Part shown: piece by piece, positions 1 through 8,834 of the stretch
How the letters are laid out: each line of letters begins with the position of its first letter
Numbering within the stretch: the first letter of the stretch is position 1
Assembly: GCF_003234815.2 (NCBI RefSeq)
Contig: NZ_CP126279.1
Span: 2,356,001 to 2,420,000, forward strand
Length of the DNA stretch: 64,000 nucleotides
Direction of reading: 5' to 3'
Source of the DNA: Curtobacterium sp. MCBD17_035
GTDB lineage: Bacteria > Actinomycetota > Actinomycetes > Actinomycetales > Microbacteriaceae
The notes under the pieces: generated by a model
The model's input: the letters and a program-made list of their open reading frames with translations, nothing else
Told to the model about the DNA's origin: nothing
Database searches by the model: none
Translations under genes and position numbers: made by a program

Positions 1-43
1 TCTGCAGCTTGATCAGGCCCGTGACCTTCTTCTTCGGAGCCAT
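1..43 (-). CDS. rplK: 50S ribosomal protein L11, N-terminal fragment
   Basis: Only the first 14 codons lie in the window; the gene runs off the left edge. They read MAPKKKVTGLIKLQ, the lysine-rich start typical of L11, and the AGGAGAAGG just upstream (minus strand) is a strong ribosome binding site. Position directly after nusG is the classical secE-nusG-rplK order. The 126 bp between nusG and rplK contain only a short GC-rich inverted repeat around 70-85. Confidence 0.9.
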   Translation of the reverse strand, partial: MAPKKKVTGLIKLQ

Positions 44-169
44 GTCTCTTCCTTCTCCTGGGTTCGAACGCACGGGGACCCGTGCACTCTCCCGCTCGTC
101 CGGCCGTTCCGGACCGCGGTGGCGAGCTCGGTCCGCGACACGGATCCGAGCCCAAACTCGAACAGTCTA

Positions 170-1225
170 CTAGAGCTTCGTCACCTGGTCGAAGCTGAGT
201 TCGACCGGCGTCTCGCGCTCGAACAGCGAGACGAGGACCGTGAGCTTGCCGCTCTCCGGCTTGATCTCGGAGATCGACCCCGGCAGACCCGCGAACGAGC
301 CCTCCTTGATGGTGATCGTCTCGCCGATCTCGAAGTCGACCTCGGCGGGGGTGACGCGCTGTGCCGCGGCACCACCCTTCGCGCCGCCCTTGGCCGGGGC
401 CACCTCGGCCACCTGCACCAGGCTCTTCAGCATGCCGAAGGCCTCGTCGAAGCGGAGCGGCGTGGGGTTGTGCGCGTTGCCGACGAAGCCCGTGACGCCC
501 GGCGTGTGACGCACGACCGACCAGCTGTCCTCGTCGAGGTCCATGCGGACGAGCACGTAACCCGGGATCCGGACACGCGTGACGAGCTTGCGCTGGCCGT
601 TCTTGATCTCGACAACGTCCTCCATCGGGACCTCGACCTGGTAGATCGCGTCCTCCATGGACATCGACACCATGCGGTTCTCGATGTTGGACTTCACACG
701 ACGCTCGAAGCCCGCGTAGGAGTGGATGACGTACCACTTGCCCGGCTTCATCCGGAGCTCGGTCTTGAACGCCTCGTACGGGTCGACCTCGACCTCGTCC
801 TCGTCCTCGTCGCCCAGCGCGTCGGCGGCCTCCTCGGCGGCCAGGTCCGCGTTGGCGGCGACGAGGTCACCCTCGGCCTCCTCGGTCTCGAGCTCGAGCT
901 CTTCCTCGTCCTCCACCGCCTCGACGGCGGCCTCGGCCTCTTCCGGCGTGTCGATCTCGAGCGCGTCGTCGACGATCGCGTCGGCCTCGGGGTCGCGCGA
1001 CTCGGCGAGGGCGGCGAGCGCCTCGTCGAACGCGTCGCCGTCGGTCGCGCCGGTGGCGAGGGCCTCGTCCTCGTCCTCGACGGACATGGCGCGCTCCTCG
1101 GCGGACTCGATCGAGCGACCTTCGGAGGTCTCGACGTTGCCTTCCTGGTTCTCCTCGACCTCGGAGCCCTGCTCGGCGGCGGTCGAGAGGTCGATGTCGT
1201 CGCGAGCGCGAGAGTTGTCAGACAC
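170..1225 (-). CDS. nusG: Transcription termination/antitermination protein NusG
   Basis: NusG binds RNA polymerase and affects pausing, Rho termination and coupling to translation. Residues about 163-265 form the NGN domain, beginning KWYVIHSYAGFERRVKSNIE. A Gly/Ala-rich linker follows at about 276-290, then a KOW domain at about 300-335 (EGSFAGLPGSISEI). The protein is about twice the usual length because residues 1-155 form a strongly acidic, Ala/Glu/Asp-rich extension of the kind seen in actinobacterial NusG. Start is GTG with GGAAAG upstream. It lies 119 bp after secE and precedes rplK, so it belongs to the secE-nusG-rplK transcription unit. Confidence 0.97.
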   Translation of the reverse strand: MSDNSRARDDIDLSTAAEQGSEVEENQEGNVETSEGRSIESAEERAMSVEDEDEALATGATDGDAFDEALAALAESRDPEADAIVDDALEIDTPEEAEAAVEAVEDEEELELETEEAEGDLVAANADLAAEEAADALGDEDEDEVEVDPYEAFKTELRMKPGKWYVIHSYAGFERRVKSNIENRMVSMSMEDAIYQVEVPMEDVVEIKNGQRKLVTRVRIPGYVLVRMDLDEDSWSVVRHTPGVTGFVGNAHNPTPLRFDEAFGMLKSLVQVAEVAPAKGGAKGGAAAQRVTPAEVDFEIGETITIKEGSFAGLPGSISEIKPESGKLTVLVSLFERETPVELSFDQVTKL

Positions 1226-1344
1226 TGTCGGTTCTTTCCGTTCGGTTGGCGGATCGGGTGTTCGTTCGGTCCGGTCCGGCGGTGCGGCGCGGCCCCGGGG
1301 AGCCGACGCGGATCAGGACTCCGGTCCGGAGCCCGTGGTGGTCG

Positions 1345-1626
1345 TCAGGAGGTCGCGCCGTTCCCGAAGACGTAGCCGACGCCCCACCCGAACACGAAGT
1401 CGAGCACGGACACGAGCACCATCATCACGACGACGAAGACGAGCACGACACCGGTGTAGCTGAACAGCTCACGACGCGTCGGCGTGACGACCTTGCGGAG
1501 TTCAGCGATCACCTGGCGGATGAACAGCGCGACGGCGGCGACGGGACCGCGACGCTTCTCGCGGTCACGCTTCGCCTTGGTGACGACGTCGTCGGTCGTC
1601 GTCGTCTCCAGGTCTCTTCTCGCCAC
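1345..1626 (-). CDS. secE: Preprotein translocase subunit SecE
   Basis: SecE is the small clamp subunit of the SecYEG export channel. I start it at the GTG at 1626, preceded by GAAGGG, giving 93 residues; the longer open frame would run back into the tRNA. The conserved amphipathic and membrane segment is plain: FIRQVIAELRKVVTPTRREL at about residues 35-54, followed by one transmembrane helix at about 56-80. Short, single-spanning SecE is normal for Gram-positive bacteria. It follows tRNA-Trp and precedes nusG on the same strand, as in most actinobacteria. Confidence 0.95.
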   Translation of the reverse strand: MARRDLETTTTDDVVTKAKRDREKRRGPVAAVALFIRQVIAELRKVVTPTRRELFSYTGVVLVFVVVMMVLVSVLDFVFGWGVGYVFGNGATS

Positions 1627-1710
1627 TTCACACCCTTCGGAGGCCAGATCGCAGACGGTGCGCCTGCTGACCCGTCGTCCGGTCCGCACCGGATCGTGCG
1701 GACCGAGCTG

Positions 1711-1783
1711 CAGGGCGGACAGGACTCGAACCTGCAACCTGCGGTTTTGGAGACCGCTGCTCTACCAATTGAGCCACCGCCCT
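1711..1783 (-). tRNA. tRNA-Trp (anticodon CCA)
   Basis: The reverse strand folds as a complete cloverleaf. Acceptor AGGGCGG pairs with CCGCCCT, with discriminator G. The D arm contains GGCTCAATTGGTAGAGC, the anticodon loop reads CTCCAAA (CCA), and the T loop is GTTCGAGTC. No CCA end is encoded. It sits directly upstream of secE, the usual location. Confidence 0.97.
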
Positions 1784-1993
1784 TCGGAAGGGCTCGCCCT
1801 TCCGTCGGTGAGGGAATCCATCCGCTCGACCGTGTCACCCTACCGGGTGCCCGACCGAGGGGCGATCACACGGCGAAGAGGCGCGCGAGAGCGTGGCGGA
1901 TTCCGACCACCGCGCATCAGTCTACGGGAGCGGCGGAGGCGGTGTCCACTCGGGTGCCTCCGGCCAGGCGGGGCGCCCCGGTAGGCTGACCGC

Positions 1994-3208
1994 GTGAGCA
2001 CCGAAGCCCCCCGTTCCGCGCCCCGCATCGCCTCCCGTGTCGCCGCCATCGCCGAGTCGGCGACGCTCAAGGTCGACGCCAAGGCGAAGGCGCTCAAGGC
2101 CGAGGGGCGCCCGGTCGTGTCGTTCGCGGCGGGCGAGCCCGACTTCGCGACGCCGCAGCACGTGGTCGACGCCGCTGTCGACGCCGCCCGCGACCCCCGC
2201 AACCACCACTACACACCGGCCGCCGGGCTGCCCGAGCTGCGCGAGGCGATCGTGGCGAAGACCCGGACCGTGTCCGGCGCGGACGTCACCGCCGGACAGG
2301 TGATCGTCACGAACGGTGGCAAGCAGGCGGTCTACCAGGCGTTCGCGACCCTCGTCGACGTCGGCGACGAGGTCCTCCTGCCCGCCCCCTACTGGACCAC
2401 CTACCCCGAGGCGATCCGTCTCGCGGGCGGCGTGCCGGTCGAGGTCTTCGCCGGGAGCGACCAGGACTACCTCGTCACGGTCGAGCAGCTCGAGGCCGCC
2501 CGCACCGACCGCACGAAGGTGCTCCTGTTCTGCTCGCCGTCCAACCCCACGGGCGCCGTGTACTCCCCCGAGCAGACCCGCGCGATCGGCGAGTGGGCGC
2601 TCGAGCACGGCATCTGGGTGATCAGCGACGAGATCTACCAGGACCTCGTCTACGACGGCACGGTCGCGACGGGGATCCTCGCCGCCGTGCCCGCGCTCGC
2701 GGACCAGACGGTGCTCGTCAACGGCGTCGCGAAGACCTACGCGATGACCGGCTGGCGCGTCGGGTGGATGATCGGCCCGGCGGACGTCGTCCGCGCCGCC
2801 GGCAACCTGCAGTCGCACCTCTCATCGAACGTCTCGAACGTCTCGCAGCGTGCGGCGATCGCGGCGCTCACCGGGCCGCAGGAGCCGGTCATCGCCATGC
2901 GCGAGGCCTTCGCCCGTCGGCGCCGACTCATCGTCGACGGTCTCAACGCCATCCCCGGGTTCACCACGCCCACGCCGCAGGGCGCCTTCTACGTCTACCC
3001 GGACGTCACGGCGCTGCTGGGCCGCACCTGGCGGGGCGTGACGCCGACCACGTCCCTCGAGCTCGCGGACATGATCCTGGACGAGGCCGAGGTCGCTGTC
3101 GTGCCCGGGGAGGCGTTCGGACCGAGCGGGTACCTGCGCCTGTCCTACGCACTCGGCGACGACGACATCCGCGAGGGCGTCGCACGTCTGATGCGCCTGT
3201 TCTCCTGA
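1994..3208 (+). CDS. Pyridoxal-phosphate aminotransferase (aspartate aminotransferase-like)
   Basis: Class I/II fold-type I aminotransferase, probably aspartate:2-oxoglutarate transaminase. The 404-residue protein has the expected landmarks: substrate/PLP loop SNPTG at 183-187, SDEIY at 211-215, the Schiff-base lysine in [16 protein letters not shown] (Lys247), and a C-terminal GYLRLSYAL carrying the carboxylate-binding Arg. The GTG start lies only 6 nt after a TAGGCT -10-like hexamer (1982-1987), so the mRNA is probably leaderless. It is divergent from tRNA-Trp/secE and convergent with murB. Exact amino-acid specificity cannot be read from sequence alone. Confidence 0.93.
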   Translation: MSTEAPRSAPRIASRVAAIAESATLKVDAKAKALKAEGRPVVSFAAGEPDFATPQHVVDAAVDAARDPRNHHYTPAAGLPELREAIVAKTRTVSGADVTAGQVIVTNGGKQAVYQAFATLVDVGDEVLLPAPYWTTYPEAIRLAGGVPVEVFAGSDQDYLVTVEQLEAARTDRTKVLLFCSPSNPTGAVYSPEQTRAIGEWALEHGIWVISDEIYQDLVYDGTVATGILAAVPALADQTVLVNGVAKTYAMTGWRVGWMIGPADVVRAAGNLQSHLSSNVSNVSQRAAIAALTGPQEPVIAMREAFARRRRLIVDGLNAIPGFTTPTPQGAFYVYPDVTALLGRTWRGVTPTTSLELADMILDEAEVAVVPGEAFGPSGYLRLSYALGDDDIREGVARLMRLFS

Positions 3209-3290
3209 TCCCCCGCGGCCCGCGCCCCGACGAACGGGTCGCCGGCCGGGAGGCCCGACACGTGCCCGGAACGTGCGTCCCAGCGAGCGG

Positions 3291-4424
3291 TCAGTCCGGC
3301 ACCGAGTCGAGCAGGTCACCGACCACGACGGGTTCCGGCACGAGGGCGACGCCGAACCGGGTCATGACCATCGTCTGGACGTAGCGCGCGAGCTCGGCGA
3401 CCTCGCTCGCGCTGGCGCCACCACGGTTCGTCAGCGCGAGCGTGTGCTTCGACGACACGGCGGCCCGCGACCCGGGCAGGGCGAACCCGCGGTGCACGCC
3501 GGCGTGCTCGATGAGCCAGGCCGCGCTGAGCTTCACCCGCTCGTCGGCGACCGTCGGGGGCGCCGCCGGAGCAGACCCGAGCGGGACGACCGCCGGAGCG
3601 GCGTCCGGTGCGACCGGCCAGCGCGGTGCGTCGAGCGGCAGGGTCGCGGCGAACGTGGGCGACACGATCGGGTTCGTGAAGAACGACCCCGCGCTCGCGG
3701 TGTCCGCGTCCGTCGGGTCGAGCACCATGCCCTTCGCGGCGCGGAGGCCGAGCACCGCCGACCGGACCGCGGTCGGGGCGACGGCCGCGCCGAGCTCCAC
3801 GGCGAGCGCGGTCGCGAGCTGCGGGTACCGCACGGGGACGCCACGGTCGTCGGCGAGACCGAGGCGGAACTCGACGGTGAGCACGACCCCCCGGCGTCCG
3901 CGCTTGAACACGCTCGTGCGGTATCCCAGGCCCAGTTCGTCGACGGGGAGCCAGGCCCGCTCTCCGGTGTCGGCGTCGAGGAACTCCACCGCGGCGAGGA
4001 CGTCGCCGACCTCGACGCCGTACGCGCCGACGTTCTGCACGGGACTGGCACCCGTCGTCCCGGGGATCCCGGAGAGCGCCTCGAGCCCGGTCCAGCCGCG
4101 TTCGACGGTCCGGGCGACCAGGTCGTCCCAGGGTTCGCCCGCCGCGACGCGGAGCCGGACGGCGTCCGAACCGTCCGGGACGACCTCGACCCCGCGGGTC
4201 CGGACCAGCAGGACCGTTCCGGGGAACCCGGCGTCGGCGGCGAGCAGGTTGCTCCCGCCGCCCACCACGAGCCAGTCGTCGCCGTCGGCCCAGGTCCGTC
4301 GGGCCGCCTCGACCAGCCCGTCCGTCGTCGCACACACGACGAGCCGGGTCGGACGGCCGCCGACGCGCAGGGTCGTGAGCTCCGCGAGTGCGGTCACCGA
4401 CTCGGTCAGCGGAACACCACCCAC
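3291..4424 (-). CDS. murB: UDP-N-acetylenolpyruvoylglucosamine reductase
   Basis: MurB is the cytosolic FAD enzyme that reduces UDP-GlcNAc-enolpyruvate to UDP-MurNAc for peptidoglycan. Visible motifs are LRVGGRPTRLVV and GGGSNLLAADAGFPG of the FAD-binding domain, then SGIPGTTGASPVQNVGAYG, YRTSVFKRG, and the SAGSFFTNPIV segment bearing the catalytic Ser. I chose the GTG at 4424 (AAGG 7 nt upstream), giving 377 residues and a 19-bp overlap with the upstream hot-dog gene, which suggests translational coupling. Linkage of murB to a HadA/HadB-like pair is common in actinobacteria. Confidence 0.95.
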   Translation of the reverse strand: MGGVPLTESVTALAELTTLRVGGRPTRLVVCATTDGLVEAARRTWADGDDWLVVGGGSNLLAADAGFPGTVLLVRTRGVEVVPDGSDAVRLRVAAGEPWDDLVARTVERGWTGLEALSGIPGTTGASPVQNVGAYGVEVGDVLAAVEFLDADTGERAWLPVDELGLGYRTSVFKRGRRGVVLTVEFRLGLADDRGVPVRYPQLATALAVELGAAVAPTAVRSAVLGLRAAKGMVLDPTDADTASAGSFFTNPIVSPTFAATLPLDAPRWPVAPDAAPAVVPLGSAPAAPPTVADERVKLSAAWLIEHAGVHRGFALPGSRAAVSSKHTLALTNRGGASASEVAELARYVQTMVMTRFGVALVPEPVVVGDLLDSVPD

Positions 4425-4834
4425 ACCTGGGCCTTGCCGAGCACGGTGACGCCCGCCGCGGTGACCGTGAGGTCGATGCGCTCCGGGCGGCCGTCGTCGT
4501 CGAGCAGCCCGATCGTCGCGACGACCGTGACGTCGGCGCCGCCCTCGGCGTCGACGACCACGGGACGGGTGAAGCGCACCCCGTACTCGCGGACCCACCC
4601 GCGGTCACCGAGCCACTCGGCGACCGGCTGCACGGCGAGCCCCATCGTGAGCATGCCGTGCGCGAGCACACCGGGGAGCCCGACCGCCGCCGCGACGTCG
4701 TCGCGGTAGTGGATCGGGTTGAAGTCGCCGGAGGCCCCCGCGTACCGCACGAGGGCATCGCGCGTCAGGTGCACCGTCCGCTCGGCCACGACGGCACCGA
4801 CCTCGCTCGCGCCGGTGGTGTCGACCGCGCTCAT
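4406..4834 (-). CDS. MaoC/HadB-like hot-dog dehydratase
   Basis: A 142-residue MaoC-type hot-dog protein, probably the catalytic subunit of a (3R)-hydroxyacyl-ACP or -CoA dehydratase. The signature IHYRDDVAAAVGLPGVLAHG at about residues 53-72 matches the hydratase-2 motif, with catalytic Asp and His. Its start overlaps the stop of the upstream HadA-like gene by ATGA, and its 3' end overlaps murB. In mycobacteria the paired HadA and HadB form one heterodimeric dehydratase; whether this one serves fatty-acid elongation here is inferred. Confidence 0.85.
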   Translation of the reverse strand: MSAVDTTGASEVGAVVAERTVHLTRDALVRYAGASGDFNPIHYRDDVAAAVGLPGVLAHGMLTMGLAVQPVAEWLGDRGWVREYGVRFTRPVVVDAEGGADVTVVATIGLLDDDGRPERIDLTVTAAGVTVLGKAQVWVVFR

Positions 4835-5280
4835 GCGACGTCCCCCCGCACGACCAGGGTCGACGTGGCGGTCACGACGTGGGCTCCCGAAGCGTCGACC
4901 ACGGCGGACTCCGCCGTGACCATCGCGTTGCCGCCGAGGGTCTTGACCCCCGTCACCGTCAGGGTGGCCGTGAGTTCGTCGCCGGCGACGATGGGTCGCT
5001 CGTAGCGGAAGCGCTGCTCGCCGTGCACGACCCGCGCGAAGTCGATCCCCGCGTCCGGCTCGGCGAGGAGCTGCGCGAGCGTGGCCTCCTGCACGACGAC
5101 CGCGAACGTGGCCGGCGCGACGACGTCGGGGTACCCGGCGGCGCGGGCGGCCGCGGCGTCGAGGTGGACGGGGGCGGTCGCGAAGACGGCGCGAGAGAAC
5201 TCACGGACCTTCTCGCGACCCACGAGGTACGGCGCTGCCGGCGGGAACGTCCTGCCGACGAGCTCGGGGTTCACTGACAC
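4831..5280 (-). CDS. HadA-like MaoC N-terminal (FAS1-type) dehydratase subunit
   Basis: A 149-residue protein of the MaoC_dehydrat_N/UPF0336 type, beginning MSVNPELVGRTFPPAAPYLVGREK. This is the substrate-holding partner of the HadB-like gene that follows with an ATGA overlap. It lacks the hydratase-2 catalytic motif, as expected for this subunit. The GTG start at 5280 lies 6 nt after a TAGACT -10-like hexamer (5287-5292, minus strand), so the three-gene unit (this gene, hadB-like, murB) probably starts as a leaderless transcript. Confidence 0.84.
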   Translation of the reverse strand: MSVNPELVGRTFPPAAPYLVGREKVREFSRAVFATAPVHLDAAAARAAGYPDVVAPATFAVVVQEATLAQLLAEPDAGIDFARVVHGEQRFRYERPIVAGDELTATLTVTGVKTLGGNAMVTAESAVVDASGAHVVTATSTLVVRGDVA

Positions 5281-5444
5281 CCGGGCAGTCTACCGAGGAC
5301 CGCGTGCGCGGCACCCTGCCCGGCTCGGAGCCAGTGAACGAAGACAGTTGTCCCGTGCGCGCACGGCTTCTCCGCGTGCGCGCTCCCCGGCGGTCCCGAC
5401 GTCCGTCCCGCTCCTAGGATTCCGGGGCAGGAAAGCGAGGGCGA

Positions 5445-6248
5445 GTGACGCAAGTGTCGGGGCAGCCCCGGTCGACGGAAGAGGACGGTGTCCCCACCGA
5501 CCGGCAGGCGGGCACGGACCACGTGGGGTCCGATCACGTGCGCGTGCTCCGTCTCCGCCACGTGGTCAGCCCCGAGGACCACGGGAGCGATCACCACCTC
5601 CTGCTCCTCCCGCCCGGCGATCACGATCTCCCCGCGACGCTCGACGTGCTCGAGGCGGTCTCGATCCAACTCGCCGTCCTGCACCGCGTGGCACGGACGA
5701 CCACGGGCAACGAACGACTCCGGCTCCCCCGTCAGCCCGCGCGCCCCGTCGGCACCGCCCTGGCTCGCTACTGGGCCAGTGCCGCAGCACACGCCCGTGC
5801 CGCGGCAGCGCTGCCCGGCGTGGAGGCCGGCAGCATCGTCCGGACGACGGCCGAGGAGTCCCTGGCGGCGGCCACCATCGCGGCCTTCGAGCTCGCGCCG
5901 GTCGACGCCGGGCTGACCGAGGCCCCCTTGGCTGTCCGGCGCGCGGTGGCGTTCATGGAGGAGCACGCCGGCGCACCGATCACGATCACGGACGTCGCCG
6001 CGGCCGCGCACATGAGCGTCCGCGGACTCCAGAGCGCCTTCCGCCGCGCGCTCGGGTCGACCCCGCTCGAGTACCTGCGGTCCTACCGCCTCCGAAGCGC
6101 GCACGCCGACCTCGTGGCCGCGGATCCGTCCCGCGGCGACTCGGTGGCGGCGATCGCGACGCGGTGGGGCCTCATGCACGCCGGGCGGTTCTCGCAGCGC
6201 TACCGCGAGCGCTTCGGCGAGTCGCCGATGACGACGTTGCACCGCTGA
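5445..6248 (+). CDS. AraC-family transcriptional regulator
   Basis: A 267-residue regulator whose last ~95 residues are a double helix-turn-helix AraC domain: ITITDVAAAAHMSVRGLQSA, then the conserved second helix region AIATRWGLMHAGRFSQRYRE and the FGESPMTTL ending. The first ~170 residues are a divergent ligand- or dimerisation domain with no residues I can assign. A TAGGAT hexamer at about 5415-5420 and GCGAGGG before the GTG start look like its promoter and ribosome binding site. It converges with a clearly related AraC gene at 6289-7230. Confidence 0.9.
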   Translation: MTQVSGQPRSTEEDGVPTDRQAGTDHVGSDHVRVLRLRHVVSPEDHGSDHHLLLLPPGDHDLPATLDVLEAVSIQLAVLHRVARTTTGNERLRLPRQPARPVGTALARYWASAAAHARAAAALPGVEAGSIVRTTAEESLAAATIAAFELAPVDAGLTEAPLAVRRAVAFMEEHAGAPITITDVAAAAHMSVRGLQSAFRRALGSTPLEYLRSYRLRSAHADLVAADPSRGDSVAAIATRWGLMHAGRFSQRYRERFGESPMTTLHR

Positions 6249-6288
6249 ACCAGCACGTTCGGGACCGTGGTGCCCGCACCACGCCTCG

Positions 6289-7230
6289 TCAGTGCCGCAG
6301 GGTCTCGCCCGGCGACCGGCCGTACTCCTCGCGGTAGGCACGACTGAACCGGCCGGCGTTGCCGAACCCCCAGCGCCCCGCGATCTCGGTGACGGTCGCG
6401 CCGGTCCCCGGATCCGCTGCCTCCAGTTCCTCGTGAGCGGCGGCGAGCCGAGCCCGCCGGAGATGGTCGAGCGGCGTCGTGTCGAGGTGCCGACGGAACG
6501 CGAGCTGCAGTCCGCGCACCGACATCCGGGCCTCCGCGGCGATGTCGGCCACGCTCATCGGACGGCCGGGGTCGTCCTCGATGAACCGGACGGCGCGCCG
6601 CACGGACGACGGGAGCGAACCCGTCCCGCGGACCGTGCCCGCCACGACCTCGATCGGGAACGCGTGGAGCGCGGCACCGATGAGCGCGCGGAACGCCTGC
6701 TGCCGGACCAGGTCGAAGCCGCCCGACAACTCGTCCTCGCCATCGTCCATGACTCCGCTCGCGGCGAAGTCGACCACGCTGGACCAGAGCGCCGCCGCCG
6801 CCGCCGACACGGGCGCCGTGCCGTGGAACCGGACGACCGCCGTCTCGGCGCCGAGGTGCTCCGCGGCGAGCCGCTCGACCGCGGCCGTGGTGACGTTCAC
6901 GACGAGGAGCCGCGAGTCCTCCGAGTGGCTGCGGACGGCGCCGTGCCACAGGGACGGGCCGGCGGTGGGTCCCGTGTCGACGTTGTCGTAGCGGCCCTCG
7001 AGCGTGTGGACGATGCTGAAGCCGTCCGTCAGGTCGCTGGCGAGGTCCATGACCGATCCGAAGCGGATCCGGGCGAAGGTGACGTCCTGGTCTCCGTCGA
7101 CGTGTTGGGTGAACCGGAAGCCACCTCCGGCGGGCACGTCCTGCACCCGCACCGTCGGGTAGACCGTGCGGAGCGCCGCCAAGGCCTCGTCCGGATCGCT
7201 CGTGTCGAAACGCGCGTGGATGAGGGCCAT
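6289..7230 (-). CDS. AraC-family transcriptional regulator (paralogue)
   Basis: A 313-residue AraC/XylS-type activator. The C-terminal DNA-binding domain contains SVADIAAEARMSVRGLQLAF and GRWGFGNAGRFSRAYREEYG, very close in wording to the neighbouring regulator at 5445-6248. The N-terminal ~200 residues resemble the cupin-like sensor half of this family by length and position only. Stops of the two genes are 40 bp apart. Target genes are not evident; no operon partner adjoins it, and tRNA-Met lies upstream. Confidence 0.9.
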   Translation of the reverse strand: MALIHARFDTSDPDEALAALRTVYPTVRVQDVPAGGGFRFTQHVDGDQDVTFARIRFGSVMDLASDLTDGFSIVHTLEGRYDNVDTGPTAGPSLWHGAVRSHSEDSRLLVVNVTTAAVERLAAEHLGAETAVVRFHGTAPVSAAAAALWSSVVDFAASGVMDDGEDELSGGFDLVRQQAFRALIGAALHAFPIEVVAGTVRGTGSLPSSVRRAVRFIEDDPGRPMSVADIAAEARMSVRGLQLAFRRHLDTTPLDHLRRARLAAAHEELEAADPGTGATVTEIAGRWGFGNAGRFSRAYREEYGRSPGETLRH

Positions 7231-7334
7231 GATCCATCCTGCCTGTCGGTCGCACCGCGACTGCGGGGGACGGAGCGGCCGCGGCCAGGACCGGCCGGAC
7301 CGACGCCAGCGGCGTCGACCGAGCCGGAGAACGG

Positions 7335-7408
7335 TAGCGAGGGCGGGACTTGAACCCGCGACACCACGATTATGAGCCGTGTGCTCTAACCAACTGAGCT
7401 ACCCCGCC
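7335..7408 (-). tRNA. tRNA-Met (anticodon CAT)
   Basis: Reverse-strand cloverleaf: acceptor GGCGGGG pairs with CCTCGCT (two G-U pairs), discriminator A, anticodon loop CTCATAA (CAT), T loop TTCAAGT. The D arm and the ordinary pairing at 1-72 suggest an elongator rather than initiator tRNA; a tRNA-Ile2 with modified CAT cannot be excluded. tRNA-Thr lies immediately upstream. Confidence 0.92.
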
Positions 7409-7443
7409 GCGGACACCGCGGCGCGGGGAGCGCTGCGGGTCGG

Positions 7444-7515
<72 letters not shown>

Positions 7516-7613
7516 GTGGCCGCGGACGGGAACCCGGCGCGCGGCACCGTACGAGGATAGCAGAGCCGGCGCGCCGTGCGTGCACCGGTCACGCTCCCCG
7601 GGCGTGCCGAGCG

Positions 7614-8687
7614 TCAGTCCGCGTTCGCCCGGAGCCAGGCGATCGGGTCCACCGCGACGCCGTCGACGTGGACCTCGAGGTGCAGGTGCGGACCGGTGGA
7701 GTTGCCCGTGCTCCCGACCAGGCCGAGTTCGTCCCCGACCGCGACGTGCTGCCCCTCGACCACCTCGAACGAGTCGTCCTCCATGTGACCGTAGACGCTC
7801 ACGAACCGCTTGCCGTCGACGTCGTGCTCGACCCACACGTCGTTGCCGTACCCGCCGTCGTCCGCCTGCACTTTGGTCACGGTGCCCGCGGCGATCACCC
7901 GGATCGGCGTGCCCGCGCCCGGCGCGAAGTCCGCGCCCTCGTGGAACGTGGAACAGAACGAGCAGCCCTCGACGTTGCGGGCGCCGAATCCGCTCGTGAT
8001 CGGCACGCCGGTCGTGAACGGCCACTGGATGGTCCCGTTCGGGTCGTTCGTGAACGTGTCGCTCGTGTTCGCGGACGCGGCCGCGGGTTGGGAGACCGTG
8101 TAGCCGTCCCGACCGGTCTCGGCATCCGAGGCGCCGTCGCCGACGGTCAGGGACTGCGCGGTCGTGCCGGCGGCCGCGTGTCCCGGGAGGGGCATCGGGG
8201 ACCAGGACGCCTGCGCCGGCAGGGAGGTCGACACGACGAGTCCTGCCACGAAGAGCAGCGCCACCGCACCGGTGACCCGCTCGGCCGCGCGCCGCAGCGC
8301 GCCGTCCGTGGCGACCCCGGCCCCGCGGCCCCGCCCGGCACGCCGGGGAGCCGCCACGGCCGCGCGACGCTGCGCCACGACCGGGACCGAGCCCGTCCTG
8401 CTCCCCCGCACACGGGCCGACGTGGCCGCGGCGAGCGGGACACCCGCACCGCGGACGGGCGGGACGACGAGCGGCCGGTGGACCGGCGTGACCGCGGGAC
8501 CGTCGGCGGCCTCCGTGTGCGGAGCGGAAGCCGCTGGACGCGACGCGGATCGGACGCGAGCCGACCTGCGTCCACCGCTCCGGGCCTCCCGGCGTTCTGC
8601 GTCGATGCGCTGACGCCGGGTGGTCGGTGCGACCGGAGCTTCGGGACCGGTGACGGACGGGGCGGTTGCACTGGCGTCGAAGGGCAT
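7614..8687 (-). CDS. M23-family metallopeptidase (murein hydrolase), membrane-anchored
   Basis: A cell-wall hydrolase of 357 residues. Residues 1-138 are basic, low-complexity and probably cytoplasmic or a long signal region; a hydrophobic segment follows at about 140-158 ending PAQA, which may be cleaved. The C-terminal LytM/M23 domain (about 220-350) keeps the zinc ligands: His249 and Asp253 in HEGAD, and the HLHLEVH motif at 334-340. Cys242 and Cys245 could form a disulfide outside the cell. It has no operon partner; the two tRNAs follow it. Confidence 0.92.
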   Translation of the reverse strand: MPFDASATAPSVTGPEAPVAPTTRRQRIDAERREARSGGRRSARVRSASRPAASAPHTEAADGPAVTPVHRPLVVPPVRGAGVPLAAATSARVRGSRTGSVPVVAQRRAAVAAPRRAGRGRGAGVATDGALRRAAERVTGAVALLFVAGLVVSTSLPAQASWSPMPLPGHAAAGTTAQSLTVGDGASDAETGRDGYTVSQPAAASANTSDTFTNDPNGTIQWPFTTGVPITSGFGARNVEGCSFCSTFHEGADFAPGAGTPIRVIAAGTVTKVQADDGGYGNDVWVEHDVDGKRFVSVYGHMEDDSFEVVEGQHVAVGDELGLVGSTGNSTGPHLHLEVHVDGVAVDPIAWLRANAD

Positions 8688-8834
8688 GGCGGCGTGGACG
8701 AGATCCTCAGGACGGGGCGGAACGCGCTCGCGGGGCGAGCAGTGACGGAACTGGCACGGTACCAGCGTCCACGGTGCGCCTGCCAGTCGCGCACCCCCGA
8801 CCTGGGGACGGCCAGTCCGAGGCGGATGGCGCCG

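Noticed and set aside
3273..4709. Long plus-strand frame (478 residues) opposite murB and the MaoC gene
   Set aside because: Arg/Gly/Asp-rich antisense shadow of murB, whose conserved motifs are all on the minus strand; typical GC-rich codon mirror.
8688..8834. c-di-AMP (ydaO) riboswitch upstream of the M23 peptidase gene
   Set aside because: Actinobacterial cell-wall hydrolases often carry one, but the conserved core segments are absent in the 147 bp before the start.
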